DNA of 64,000 nt, taken from Aspidapion aeneum (taxonomy: Eukaryota; Arthropoda; Insecta; Coleoptera; Brentidae). The position numbers were made by a program, and so were the translations under genes. Where the stretch lies: contig OY755039.1 of assembly GCA_963576565.1 (NCBI GenBank), forward strand, positions 86,385,207 to 86,449,206, written 5' to 3'. The notes below the pieces were generated by a model. The model searched no databases. It worked only from the letters and a program-made list of their open reading frames with translations, and was not told the origin of the DNA. Positions 45,661 to 54,660 of this stretch are shown here, piece after piece. Every line of letters begins with the position of its first letter. The first letter of the stretch is position 1.

Positions 45661-46617
45661 TTAGTGGGTTTTTGATAGGAGTGGGTTTTTGATAGGAATT
45701 GTTTGAAAAAGGTTAACTATTCCAAGGACATAATAAATGATACGTTGAATTTTTGATATAGATGAATATTTGATAAGAAGCTGATCTAAGAAGTTGACAT
45801 CAATTATCGCATTGCAACAGACTTTTGGCTTTTCCTCCAGATTAATATCTCCGAAATCAATCGGCATTTTTGATTTATGAAAATCGGGCCATTCGTTTTC
45901 GGGAGACCACAAAAACGACGGTGCGTTCCACCACATGTCATGTGACATGAGCTGTGAAGGGGTGGCCCCTCGTGACGCAATATCGGCTGCATTCAAAGCA
46001 GAAGGAATGTAGCGCCACGAGTTTGAGGGAATGATTTCTTGGATTCTACTGACTCGATTTCCAACAAAGGTTTGCCAGCGATTAGGAGGAGATGAAAGCC
46101 AGTGCAATACGACTTGCGAATCGCAGAAAGTAACGATATTTGTAAAAGTTATTTTTCCTTCATAGCTAGATAAAACGAAGTCAATTAATTCGCTTAAAAG
46201 AAATGCGCCTAGGAGTTCTAGCCTAGCCAAAGTTTGTGACTTTATAGGCGCGACCCTAGATTTTGCAGATATGAGAGAAACAGATATATTGTTTTCCTCT
46301 TCTACACGAAAATATACGACGCCTGCGTAGCCTCGAATTGAAGCGTCACAGAAGCCGATGATTTGACAGGTATTGGTTTTTGACAGTTTGATTTGTCGGG
46401 GTAATTGAAAATTGGAAAGAAGCGGGAATTCAGAACGAAGTTTGTTCCAAGAGTCGATGATAGAAGAATCTGGTTCTTCGTCCCAGCCTATTTTAGATAT
46501 CCACAACTGTTGCAAAATAAATTCTGCTTGTAGCAACAAGGGACAAAGAAAACCTAAGGGATCGAAGATTGTCCCTATGATAGATAAAATAGAACGTTTG
46601 GTTGGGGGTTTGTCCAT
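45661..46617 (-). CDS. BEL RNase H and connection segment
   Basis: 318-residue frame. TKRSILSIIGTIFDPLGF, at the start, is the hallmark following RT in BEL/Pao. RNase H acidic residues: FCDAS (Asp about 92), ARLELLGA (Glu about 134), TFCDSQVVLHWL (Asp about 166), NAADIASRG (Asp about 212). RNase H degrades the RNA strand during cDNA synthesis. The frame ends at a 17-bp tandem duplication (45,663-45,679 and 45,680-45,696), where the reading frame is lost before integrase. The true break from RT is near 46,667, where GLQWHP-type text lies in this segment's frame upstream of its ATG. Confidence 0.92.
   Translation of the reverse strand: MDKPPTKRSILSIIGTIFDPLGFLCPLLLQAEFILQQLWISKIGWDEEPDSSIIDSWNKLRSEFPLLSNFQLPRQIKLSKTNTCQIIGFCDASIRGYAGVVYFRVEEENNISVSLISAKSRVAPIKSQTLARLELLGAFLLSELIDFVLSSYEGKITFTNIVTFCDSQVVLHWLSSPPNRWQTFVGNRVSRIQEIIPSNSWRYIPSALNAADIASRGATPSQLMSHDMWWNAPSFLWSPENEWPDFHKSKMPIDFGDINLEEKPKVCCNAIIDVNFLDQLLIKYSSISKIQRIIYYVLGIVNLFQTIPIKNPLLSKTH
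45663..45696. repeat. 17-bp tandem duplication in pol
   Basis: AGTGGGTTTTTGATAGG occurs twice in a row. It lies at the RNase H/integrase junction and coincides with loss of frame; deleting one copy alone does not restore the integrase frame, so at least one more indel is present. Confidence 0.85.
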
Positions 46618-49013
46618 TATTCGGCATTGATAAGAAAAAATGTCGTTTTTTGGATGCCATTGAAGTCCAAAACTTTGATAAAGTGGGGTTCGTCCTTGTC
46701 GAAAGAGAGAGGCATTTGACGATCGGACTCTGGCAATGTTGCCAATAACTCAGGACAATTGCTTGCCCATTTTTTAAGTTCAAATCCTCCCGACTTCAAC
46801 AAATCGTTGAGTTCTGTTTGAAGGGAGAGAGCTTCAGAAAGCGAAGGACTAGTTCCCAAGATATCGTCGATATAGATTGACGTTTTTAGAACAGTACTAG
46901 CCATAGGAAAACGTTCCTTTTCTCTCTCTGCCAGCTCATTTAAGGTACGCATGGCTAGAAAAGGTGAGCATGTCATGCCAAAAGTGACAGTAGAAAGTTC
47001 CCACACTGAAAGTGGGTCCTGTGGAGAAAACCTCCACAATATCCTTTGATAAGGACGGTGATAAGGATTGATAAGGACTTGACGGAACATCTGTTTGATG
47101 TCAGCAATGTAGGCATTAGGATTAAGACGAAACGTAAGGAGTAAAGAAGCAATATCCTTTTGAAGTTTCGGTCCAGATAACAATGTGTCATTGAGACTAA
47201 TATTTTTTGGGGTGACTGCCGAACAATCCCACACTACCCTTAATTTTGTACTTAAGCTTTCCGGCTTTAGTACGCAATGATGTGCAAAAAAACACGATAC
47301 GTCGACCTTTGGTTGACTAGATAAAACTAAACTCATATGATTAGAATCGATATAGTCTTGCATGAAACTTGAATAGGCAGTGTACAGATCAGGATTTTTG
47401 ATTAATCTATTTTCTAGAAGTAAAAATCTACGATAAGCTTGCGGATAAGTATTTCCTAGGTCAGGGTTTATTTTGTCTTTAAACGGAAGATCTACCATGA
47501 ATCTACCGCTCGGTTGCCGTAATACACTAGCAATAAAAATTGATTCTGCTTGTTTTTCTTCCTTTGATAAGATTTGTTTTTTAGGCAAATGTTCGATTTC
47601 CCAAAACCTAGGGAGAATGACCTCTAAAGGAGGTGAATGACTCGTTAAAAAACAACTGGTTCGTTCCGTAAGACTACCTAGTTCGTCAAACTTTCCCATG
47701 ACGACCCAGCCAAAGATAGTTTCAAGGGCTGAAGGCTGCCCCACCTGTCCAAGAACCCTGCCCTCCTTGAATATCTGTGCGAATAGCTCGCAACCAATAA
47801 CCAGGTCCACAGGTCTAGATTTGAAATAAGATGGGTCGGCAAGTTTAAGGTTTCCCAAGTGTTTCCACTGATTATCGTTCAAAGAGAATGTAGGCATATT
47901 GGAACATAGTTGTGGAACAACAATTGCTTCGAAATTAAGTAAAGGAGTGACTTGTCCTTGTGGCTTAATGTGACATTGAACGAGCCCTTTGGACGTGAAA
48001 GAAGACATCTGATTTAATCCGAATATTTCAGTGGTGTAACTTCGCCTAGGAAGATTAAGACGCTGAATACACTTTTCACTGATGAATCCTGTCTGTGATC
48101 CAGAATCAAGCAGTGCCCTTACAGGTTGAAAATTTCCGCAACCGTCCATAACATCTATTATGGCGGTGCATAAAAGAAAGGTACCTGAAGGTCCTGAGGC
48201 ATTTAATGACACATGAAGATTATTGACAGGTGGTGTGTGAATGACAGGACTAGTATCTTGGCTTCCAGACTCTTGATTAGTTTCTAAGATATGAGTTAAA
48301 GTGTGGTGCCTTTTACTATTGCAAGTCCTGCATGAATATTTTAAATTGCACGTATCTACACCATGCAGGGGATGAAAACACGCTAGACATAATTTTTTCT
48401 GCTTGACGAAAGATAGGCGATCGATAGGTGAGAGATCAAGAAATGTTTGACATTTCGAAAGCACGTGACCTTGATTACACCGGAAACATTTTATTCCCGT
48501 ACTTGAATTAGTTGAGGTGCCAGCCAGTCCTATAAAAGGCGAATTGGATGATTTATAGGTAGGCTTTTGCCCAAACTGATTTCGCATAGAATTTGAATTT
48601 TGATAGGTAGGCTTTTGCCCAGACTGATTTTGCATAGAATTTGATTTTTGATAGATAGGCACCTTTTTGGGTGCTGTAGATTGAGGAAGTGATTCCAAAA
48701 CTTTACATCTTTTTTCTAGAAATTGAAAAAGTGACTGAAAAGTGGGAATTTCGGTATTAGTATTGGCGTGACTCATTTCGAAATTTGAACGCGTCGGAGT
48801 ATCCAATTTTTCTAACAAAATGAAAAAAATAATAAAGTCCCAACTGTCAACGTCAAAGCTAAGTGATTTTAAAATTTCTAGGGATTCAGAAAAGGTGTCA
48901 ATTAAATTACGTAATTCTTTAGCTGACTCGTTTTTTAAGGTGGAGTTCATAATTGAGCTTAAAGCATCATTTGCGAGGTCTCGCTTGTTTTGATATCTAT
49001 TTGTCGTAAGCAA
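46617..49013 (-). CDS. BEL gag C-terminus, protease and reverse transcriptase
   Basis: 798-residue frame. Residues 1-110: rest of gag (RYQNKRDLANDA). About 118-157: a 16-residue repeat (TYQNSNSMRNQFGQK) in two and a half copies. About 176-241: three Cys/His clusters (CFRCNQGHVLSKC, CLACFHPLHGVDTC, CRTCNSKRHHTLTH), binding RNA. About 299-312: aspartic protease ALLDSGSQTGF. About 590-740: RT, with AYIADIKQMFRQ, CSPFLAMRTLNELA and the catalytic YIDD at about 714-717. The first residue is read from TTG at a frame break, so it is not a real start; gag continues from 48,997-49,593. The last 15 residues or so run past the frame break near 46,667. Confidence 0.95.
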   Translation of the reverse strand: MLTTNRYQNKRDLANDALSSIMNSTLKNESAKELRNLIDTFSESLEILKSLSFDVDSWDFIIFFILLEKLDTPTRSNFEMSHANTNTEIPTFQSLFQFLEKRCKVLESLPQSTAPKKVPIYQKSNSMQNQSGQKPTYQNSNSMRNQFGQKPTYKSSNSPFIGLAGTSTNSSTGIKCFRCNQGHVLSKCQTFLDLSPIDRLSFVKQKKLCLACFHPLHGVDTCNLKYSCRTCNSKRHHTLTHILETNQESGSQDTSPVIHTPPVNNLHVSLNASGPSGTFLLCTAIIDVMDGCGNFQPVRALLDSGSQTGFISEKCIQRLNLPRRSYTTEIFGLNQMSSFTSKGLVQCHIKPQGQVTPLLNFEAIVVPQLCSNMPTFSLNDNQWKHLGNLKLADPSYFKSRPVDLVIGCELFAQIFKEGRVLGQVGQPSALETIFGWVVMGKFDELGSLTERTSCFLTSHSPPLEVILPRFWEIEHLPKKQILSKEEKQAESIFIASVLRQPSGRFMVDLPFKDKINPDLGNTYPQAYRRFLLLENRLIKNPDLYTAYSSFMQDYIDSNHMSLVLSSQPKVDVSCFFAHHCVLKPESLSTKLRVVWDCSAVTPKNISLNDTLLSGPKLQKDIASLLLTFRLNPNAYIADIKQMFRQVLINPYHRPYQRILWRFSPQDPLSVWELSTVTFGMTCSPFLAMRTLNELAEREKERFPMASTVLKTSIYIDDILGTSPSLSEALSLQTELNDLLKSGGFELKKWASNCPELLATLPESDRQMPLSFDKDEPHFIKVLDFNGIQKTTFFLINAE

Positions 49014-49593
49014 TTTTATAATTTTGATCAGATAAGCTAATCCCTGATATCAATTTTAAAGGCTCATCCTCGAGATATGAAAATAAATATTGAAGTTTTC
49101 GAACGTTACTTAGACTTTGATTTTGATCTATAATGTTATTAAAAAGATCGAAAAAGCTTGGCCATAATTTTTTATCACCTCGAAATATGGGAATACCTAA
49201 CTCTTTGAGTTTTGGAGTTTCGTTTTGTCGAACATATGATCCCGAAAAGGATGGGGCCACAACCGGAAATATTTTAGAGTAAACCCCCTTACACGCATAA
49301 AAATATTTACGAGCTTCTGAAAGGATAGCATCCTGCGTTTTAAACTCCTCGTCGTCCGCGTCGTCTATCAACATAATGACGTCATTATGCGCCAGCATGC
49401 ATTTATCGAAGGTTTCATCCAAATCGGAATGCCTCACTTGAAACTCGTTTCTCGCTTTTTCATCCTTTGCCGCGGTCTGTGAAAACACATAACACTCGGT
49501 GATCGCAGATAAAAAACCCTTGCGTTTTTGTACGGCTTTTTTGACAGACATGATTTTACCTTTGAAATGACGAAATTGTCGGTAAATATACAA
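48997..49593 (-). CDS. BEL gag N-terminus
   Basis: 198-residue frame, with the first ATG inside the element likely at residue 15 (MSVKKAVQKRKGF) or residue 1. The gag core is recognisable by LKELGIPIFRGDKKLWPSFF followed by DLFNNII and SNVRKLQYLFSYLEDEPLKL, the capsid-type segment of BEL/Pao and Pao-like gags. It ends at a stop right after NYKIAYD, where the next frame carries on with RYQNKR, so a single-base change separates it from the larger gag-pol frame. It would form the particle that packages element RNA. Confidence 0.9.
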   Translation of the reverse strand: MYIYRQFRHFKGKIMSVKKAVQKRKGFLSAITECYVFSQTAAKDEKARNEFQVRHSDLDETFDKCMLAHNDVIMLIDDADDEEFKTQDAILSEARKYFYACKGVYSKIFPVVAPSFSGSYVRQNETPKLKELGIPIFRGDKKLWPSFFDLFNNIIDQNQSLSNVRKLQYLFSYLEDEPLKLISGISLSDQNYKIAYDK

Positions 49594-49916
49594 TTAACGC
49601 TAAATTAATGCTTCTGAAATAGAAAAATGACGAATTGTCGAAAATATGCACTAATTTATCGCAATTGATGAAAATTGTTTTAAATATCGAAATGATATGA
49701 AACACCCTAACACATAAATGAGAAATGTTTTTGTTTGTTTTGTTTTGTGGTTCCTTCGCTTTGTTTACTGAATGACCACGCGCTACACACGTGCTTGTTT
49801 ATACCACGCGGACTTTCTCTCGTTTCAATACGATGCGAAAAAATTCAAGGCCGCCTTGTTTTCGGCTTGCAAATAATTATTAATACCGTCGTATGGATTT
49901 ATTATTTAAAAATAAT

Positions 49917-49934
49917 TCGGCTCGAAAAGGACCA
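49917..49934 (-). other. primer-binding site of the BEL element
   Basis: Four bases after the 5' LTR the minus strand reads TGGTCCTTTTCGAGCCGA. It begins with TGG, the complement of tRNA CCA ends. From memory it resembles the 3' end of eukaryotic tRNA-Tyr, apart from two extra T residues. Confidence 0.65.
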
Positions 49935-49938
49935 CTTA

Positions 49939-50408
49939 TGTTAGCCCGCGATAGAAAAACGAGAAATGCAATGGACTGTATAAATTAATTAATGAAAACG
50001 CGAGCAAACATAATTATATTGATATGAATTACGAAATAATCAAACGTCCATAGGTAAAATATTGGTGTCACACAACGGTAATCAGAGACAAATGCACTCA
50101 CCACTTTTGCAGCCAAATTCTCCACTTCCAAGGGGCCCCTGATTGGATCTAATGATGTCACCACGTAGCTGAAGGGCTGAAGTTTCTAGTTCTATGCTTC
50201 AGTACACAAAAATCGAGCACTTTCAGGTGTAGATATTTGAAATAGTTGGAGAACGAAATTAACACGCCATTTTCTCTAGGCGATTGACAAGGATCTCACT
50301 GGTTGTTGGTGCGCATGTCCAAATACGCGAAATGCGCTTTGTCCTTCATACAATTGTGTGTTTTTAAAAATATATATAAACATCCGCGAAATTTAGCGGG
50401 AGCTAACA
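49939..50408 (-). repeat. 5' LTR of the BEL element
   Basis: 470 bp, same limits as the 3' LTR. On the minus strand a TATATATA box lies near 50,375, about 35 bp into the LTR, a possible promoter for minus-strand transcription. Confidence 0.95.
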
Positions 50409-50510
50409 GCTGGTATTATAGTTCTTTCATTTCAAAAAGCCACCAAAAAAAATTTGAACTGTGAAACCCATTATGGAACCCTAAACAAATAAAAGAGAAT
50501 ATGGGCCGGA

Positions 50511-50623
50511 CTGGGAACGGTTTATAGTATATAGTCAAGGAAAATAAAACGTTTAATAAAAGTTGCTGCTTAATGCGTATAATAATCATTAATAGCTAGG
50601 TACTATATACTATAAAGCTTGCC
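50511..50623. repeat. short inverted repeat
   Basis: The 15-bp arms TTTATAGTATATAGT (50,521-50,535) and the exact complement (50,602-50,616) sit within GGG-rich ends (CTGGGAACGG and GCTTGCCCCTG). No clear duplication was found. Confidence 0.5.
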
Positions 50624-50767
50624 CCTGTAATATGTGTAATACGTTCGTATATTCTGGAACGATTGCCGCAATGTTTTACTAAAAGTTGCGTTTACATATC
50701 AAGATTAATATCTTGAGTTTTGCTCGTACAGTGTGTTTTTAAAAGTTCTGCTTTGCCCTTTGGATAT

Positions 50768-51230
50768 TTTCACCTTCCTAGCCCGCGTAGTAATGGCTAA
50801 AGAGAAGGTATTATTTTCGACTATTTGAGATAACGCCAAAAATGTGTTATTTGTATGTATTTTGACCTATCCTAGCAATATCGTCGTAATGCCTGTCTGT
50901 GTCTGTGTTTATATTATTTCTGTACGTAACACGATAGCTCCTAAACCGCTGAACGGATTTTTTAAAAGTTTTCAGGTAAAATAGTGTTTGATACTCTTAC
51001 GAGCTGATTAGATTTTGCTCAAAATCCATTAATGCTAATGAGTTTTTTGATAATTAAAAATGCTAACTTTTTAACGGAGCATTGTGTCAATACACTGTTT
51101 TCGAAATGTAGCAGACTATATTTTCTTCAATAATTCGTATTATTACCAAACTACCAATTACCAATTATTACCAAGAGCTTTAGTATCTAAGATATTTACA
51201 AAAAACTGTTTTCAAGGCTAATATATTATT
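50768..51230 (+). repeat. dispersed family A, copy with 3' part
   Basis: Hairpin head CACCTTCCTAGCCCGCGTAG with GGCTAAAGAGAAGGTA, then ATTATTTTCGAC, a GTCTGT-rich stretch, GTAACACGATAGCTCCTAAA, the AACGGATTTTTT stretch, TGCTAACTTTTTAACGGAGC and TTTTCTTCAATAATTCG. It is the longest family A copy here. Confidence 0.8.
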
Positions 51231-52540
51231 ATGATTTCACTTGAAGTATGTTAATAGGCTAGCTAGGAAGGGTTAAGGTTTGGTTCCTGTAAAACCGCAG
51301 ACTCTAATGGTACCACACACTTCTTCTCCTCATTGGTCCTCAAATGGTCTCCAAAATTTTTTTTGTGGTGTTTCAAATGGCCGCCAAAACGCCATTATTA
51401 ATATCACTTACTAGGTCCTCACTTATAGAAACAAACTAAAATATACAGGTTTATAATTGTTATTATTCATAATTATAATGAAAATGTCACAATAATAATT
51501 ATATGAATTCAAATCCGTAATATAAGCACTACCGCTAACAATTTTAAAATGAGTTTGACCCTGTATTAAAGAATGCAGGTACCTTTCGAAAGCCTTTGTT
51601 ATATTTCGAGAAGGAAATAGGTACTTATAGAATGGAATAAGGTACGTTCAAAACTTTAACTTTAAAGAATGAAGTATACTTAGCCATGCTTAAAACACAG
51701 AAATTCTTCCCAAAATGTAAAAATAAATTTTCAATTTTTGACTCCTGGAAACTCCGAAACGGTTATTATGATTAGGTGGCGCGTGCCAATCTTTTGTGAT
51801 ATTTTTTTTGTGCTTTTTGAAATGACAGGACTATACCCTTGTTTGAAAAATGTTTGAAAAACCGAACCGAACCGAACCTAGTTGAGAGGCTTAAACTCAA
51901 AAATCGTGTCCCCTAGAATAGTTATGGAAGATTTTTTAAAACAGCCTTAGATCGATTGGTAATAGATCACACAATTTAAAATCACCAGGTGCTGTCCTCG
52001 AATTTGAGTGAGAGGGCCTGTGTACCGTCATAAATCCAAGATGGCGGCTTTTTCTCCTGTTTTTTCATAAACTTTGGCTTTAACTTTCGCTAAATTAGTT
52101 TCACAGGTAGAACTGTTAAAACGTTTTTTTGTTTGCAAGGAAACAAAAATTAATGTCGTGAAGGAAAAAGCTTTATATCTTCAAAACTAACAAGATAAAA
52201 AATTTTTGAGAAAGAAAATTAGTAACTTTTTTTTTACTTGGAGAAAATAATTGAAGAAGGAAATTTTAAACTACCTCTCTGAAATCTAAATTTTTTAGTC
52301 ACAGGGTGTTTGCCTCAAATTTGAGCAAGAGCGCTTGTGTGACGTTATAAATCAAAGATTGCGATTATTTCCATGTTTTTTCAGAAACTTTTGCTTTTAA
52401 ATTTACATAAAAAATGTATAGGTTATTGTTGGCAAGAGGACATCAACTTAACTGACGTTCAAAAAAGCCTTATGCCATAAGAACAAAAAAAGATATTGTT
52501 ATTTTGTAAATATTTAAAAAATTATAAAAAAATAGGGTGT
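51231..52540. other. non-coding stretch with a 318-bp direct repeat
   Basis: A block at about 51,985-52,085 (TCGAATTTGAGTGAGAGGGC, CATAAATCCAAGATGGCGG, TTTTTTCATAAACTTT) returns in diverged form at about 52,303-52,400 (TCAAATTTGAGCAAGAGCGC, TATAAATCAAAGATTGCG). Nothing coding was recognised. Confidence 0.55.
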
Positions 52541-53444
52541 CTGACAAATTTTAGAAAGAGTTTAGAATGATATAAAGATCCCTAATTTGCTACGCAAAAT
52601 TATTAAAATAGTATATTTTATCATGACTCCATTTAAAATCAAGTTTTCTAATTTCCGATTTGAATTTGCCGCTAAAACGCTGGCGCTGCAATGACGTCAC
52701 AGCGCAGTAAACTCGCGGAAATATTTTGGTCTGTGTTTTTACTGTTTTTTATGTAAAAAAATGTCCTATAAGTGGTGTGTAGTGCCTCAGTGTTCCAATA
52801 CTAGCAACACCTGAAAAACTGTTTATTCATGTGCCTACAGCAGTAAAAGAACATTCCCACCTATCCTATACTGTTCAAATTTGGGGCGGGGCATCTGATT
52901 CAATTAAAGTGTTTCGTAAAAAAAGACTGCAATAAGAAATATTTCATTTTCCCATCATCTAGCCCACTGTAGACCATTGTTTATCAGTATGAAAATAATG
53001 ACTTTAACTTGTTTGTATATTCTAGAACAAGTTAAAGATATTCACGCTAATAAAGCTTCACATCAATTTAATAGTGATTTCTATAACACAAGATCAGCAA
53101 ATAACATAAGGATTCCATATTATCGACTTACGAAATCTATAAAAAACTCGCTAAATTTTTCACTATACAATGCACTACCACTGTCTGTTCGTGCTTGCAG
53201 TGATAAGACATTTAAAGAAACGATAAAGCAATATCTTTTAAAGAATGCGTTTTACACAATCGATGAGTATATGCAGACCACCAGGAATAATAAAGTTTGT
53301 CTTAAGTTCTACTGTCAAATGTTTTATACAATTTCTTTGTATCTTTTTACTACTTTAAGTTTTTGACGAAACCCATATTGCATATTGTAATTTTTGGTGA
53401 ATAAAGGAACTTGAACTTGAACTTGAAAAAGTGGCTAGAACTTG
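52541..53444 (+). pseudogene. second THAP exon copy with its 5' flank, split by a LINE
   Basis: 52,541-52,856 matches 18,913-19,270: shared CCCTAATTTGCTACGCAAAA, AATGACGTCACAGCGCAG and the coding start (TGTCCTATAAGTGGTGTGTA). Small deletions, including one in the codons after the Cys pair, break the frame. At 52,857 the match stops within the GTAAAAGAAC codons. It resumes at 53,425 with AAAAAGTGGCTAGAACTTG, the next bases of the exon at 19,272. The intervening 568 bp is a LINE tail. Confidence 0.85.
52857..53424 (+). mobile_element. LINE 3' end inserted in the THAP copy
   Basis: Translated pieces: VQIWGGASDSIKVFRKKRLQ (52,878 on), then a 129-residue frame 52,977-53,366 with DIHANKASHQFNSDFYNTRS, FSLYNALPLSVRAC and the TFKETIKQYLLKNAFYTIDE tail. 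These are the C-terminal blocks (WG, H-YNTR, YN-LP, FK--L) of Jockey/CR1-type LINE proteins. It ends with a (GAACTT)n tail (53,407-53,424) in place of poly-A. It is heavily 5'-truncated, so it arose by an abortive insertion. Confidence 0.85.
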
Positions 53445-54660
53445 AAATCTTGAACTTGAATCCCATAGCATTTAAGTGTACTAAGTATTTTAAAATGTCA
53501 TTTTAAAAAACTTTCGACTTTGGTTGGTAGAAAAAATTCAAATTAAATGTCTTAAGGGTCTTTTCCGATTCAAAACGTACACAGGCAGACAGAAATTCAT
53601 AAGTAGCATTAATAAATTCAAATCTCGTAATCTAAAAGTTACAATTCCCTCATTTATTCATATCCTAAATTCCAAGCACTCCACATCCTTTGTATTGTTA
53701 TGTTTACATTCAAAATATGTAAACCCTCGGACCCGGACCCAAGAAAGCAACTAACACACTGCTGCTGCTGCTTTAGGTCCTGCCACACTAATAATGCCCG
53801 CAGGGTAATTTCCTGAGCCGTTATTATGGCTCTAAGGTCCTAATTGGCCGGGACTGTATTAAATTAGCACAACCTCTCAAGCAACTTCTTGGAAATATCT
53901 ATTGTAAACTTATAAGTTTATATGTTTCCATTTAAGACGTTAAAACATTATGTAGAAACAATAAAAGTAAAGTGAAAGATAGTGGGGGAGGTTTATATCC
54001 AAAGATGGATCGAATAATGCTAAATCATAACAAAAACATTTCATGTTAAAAAAAAGTACGCGAAAATGGTATTCCGTAAAAAGAATTGAGATAAAAGTAA
54101 AGCCAAGTTCTTCAATACAAATTTCAAAATGAAAGGTTCTTACTAGTTTGGTTTTTTTTTTTTAACTTTGCTATTACAGCTAAATTTTTTATGTGCAATT
54201 TAGCACTGTGCCTAGGAGTCTTTTGCAGCCGTAATAGTGAAATTTATGCAGCTACTGAGTCAGATATTCTTTTCGTTTTAGTTTTTTTAAATAGTCACTC
54301 ATAAATATTCAAGCATTTTTCTACTTAAATCATGAAAAAATGCCTGGACTATTATTCAGTGAGCTGAATTGCAAAAATGTCATTTTAATATTCAGGGTGT
54401 CCAATTACCAAAAATCTTACAGTTGATTAAAGTGTATTTAAACTAAGAAGTTAAAAAAATTGTACAAATAATTAATGTGGTTATGTGTATTTCCTAAATG
54501 AACAACCAGGAATAACTTTTTTTTTTCTATTCGATAAAAATAGAATCAAAGGTTAATATTGTTCTAAAAATTATTAATAAATGGAAGCAAGTTTCAAAAA
54601 TACGACAAGAAAATATTGTGTATATCAAATGTTGACTAAATGAGATTGAACCATACATGA
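53445..54660. other. stretch with a possible LINE scrap, otherwise non-coding
   Basis: The 76-residue plus frame at 53,524-53,754 begins VEKIQIKCLKGLFRFKTYTG, which resembles the IE-IQ-K-L part of LINE C-termini, but the match is short. A CTG run is at 53,759-53,772. Near 54,393 a CAGGGTGTCC word resembles the ends of the foldback at 59.6 kb. Confidence 0.4.

Larger units (their letters stand above)
43572..50413 (-). mobile_element. complete BEL/Pao LTR retrotransposon
   Basis: Two 470-bp LTRs (43,577-44,046 and 49,939-50,408) start TGTTAGC and end GCTAACA. The direct repeat GCTGG flanks the whole (43,572-43,576 and 50,409-50,413). Coding runs on the minus strand in the order gag, zinc knuckles, protease, RT, RNase H, integrase, the order of BEL/Pao. 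The element is 6,832 bp. The LTRs differ at only two positions by eye, so it inserted recently. The gag-pol frame is nevertheless broken at about 49,005, 46,667, 45,670 and 44,630. It sits next to the P-like element. Confidence 0.97.

Noticed and set aside
46412..46630. Plus-strand frames inside the BEL element (such as 44,438-44,659 and 46,412-46,630)
   Set aside because: They are shadows of the minus-strand pol frames.
49377..49384. TGACGTCA in the BEL gag region as a regulatory site
   Set aside because: It lies within coding sequence and may be there by codon content; counted but not called as a site.
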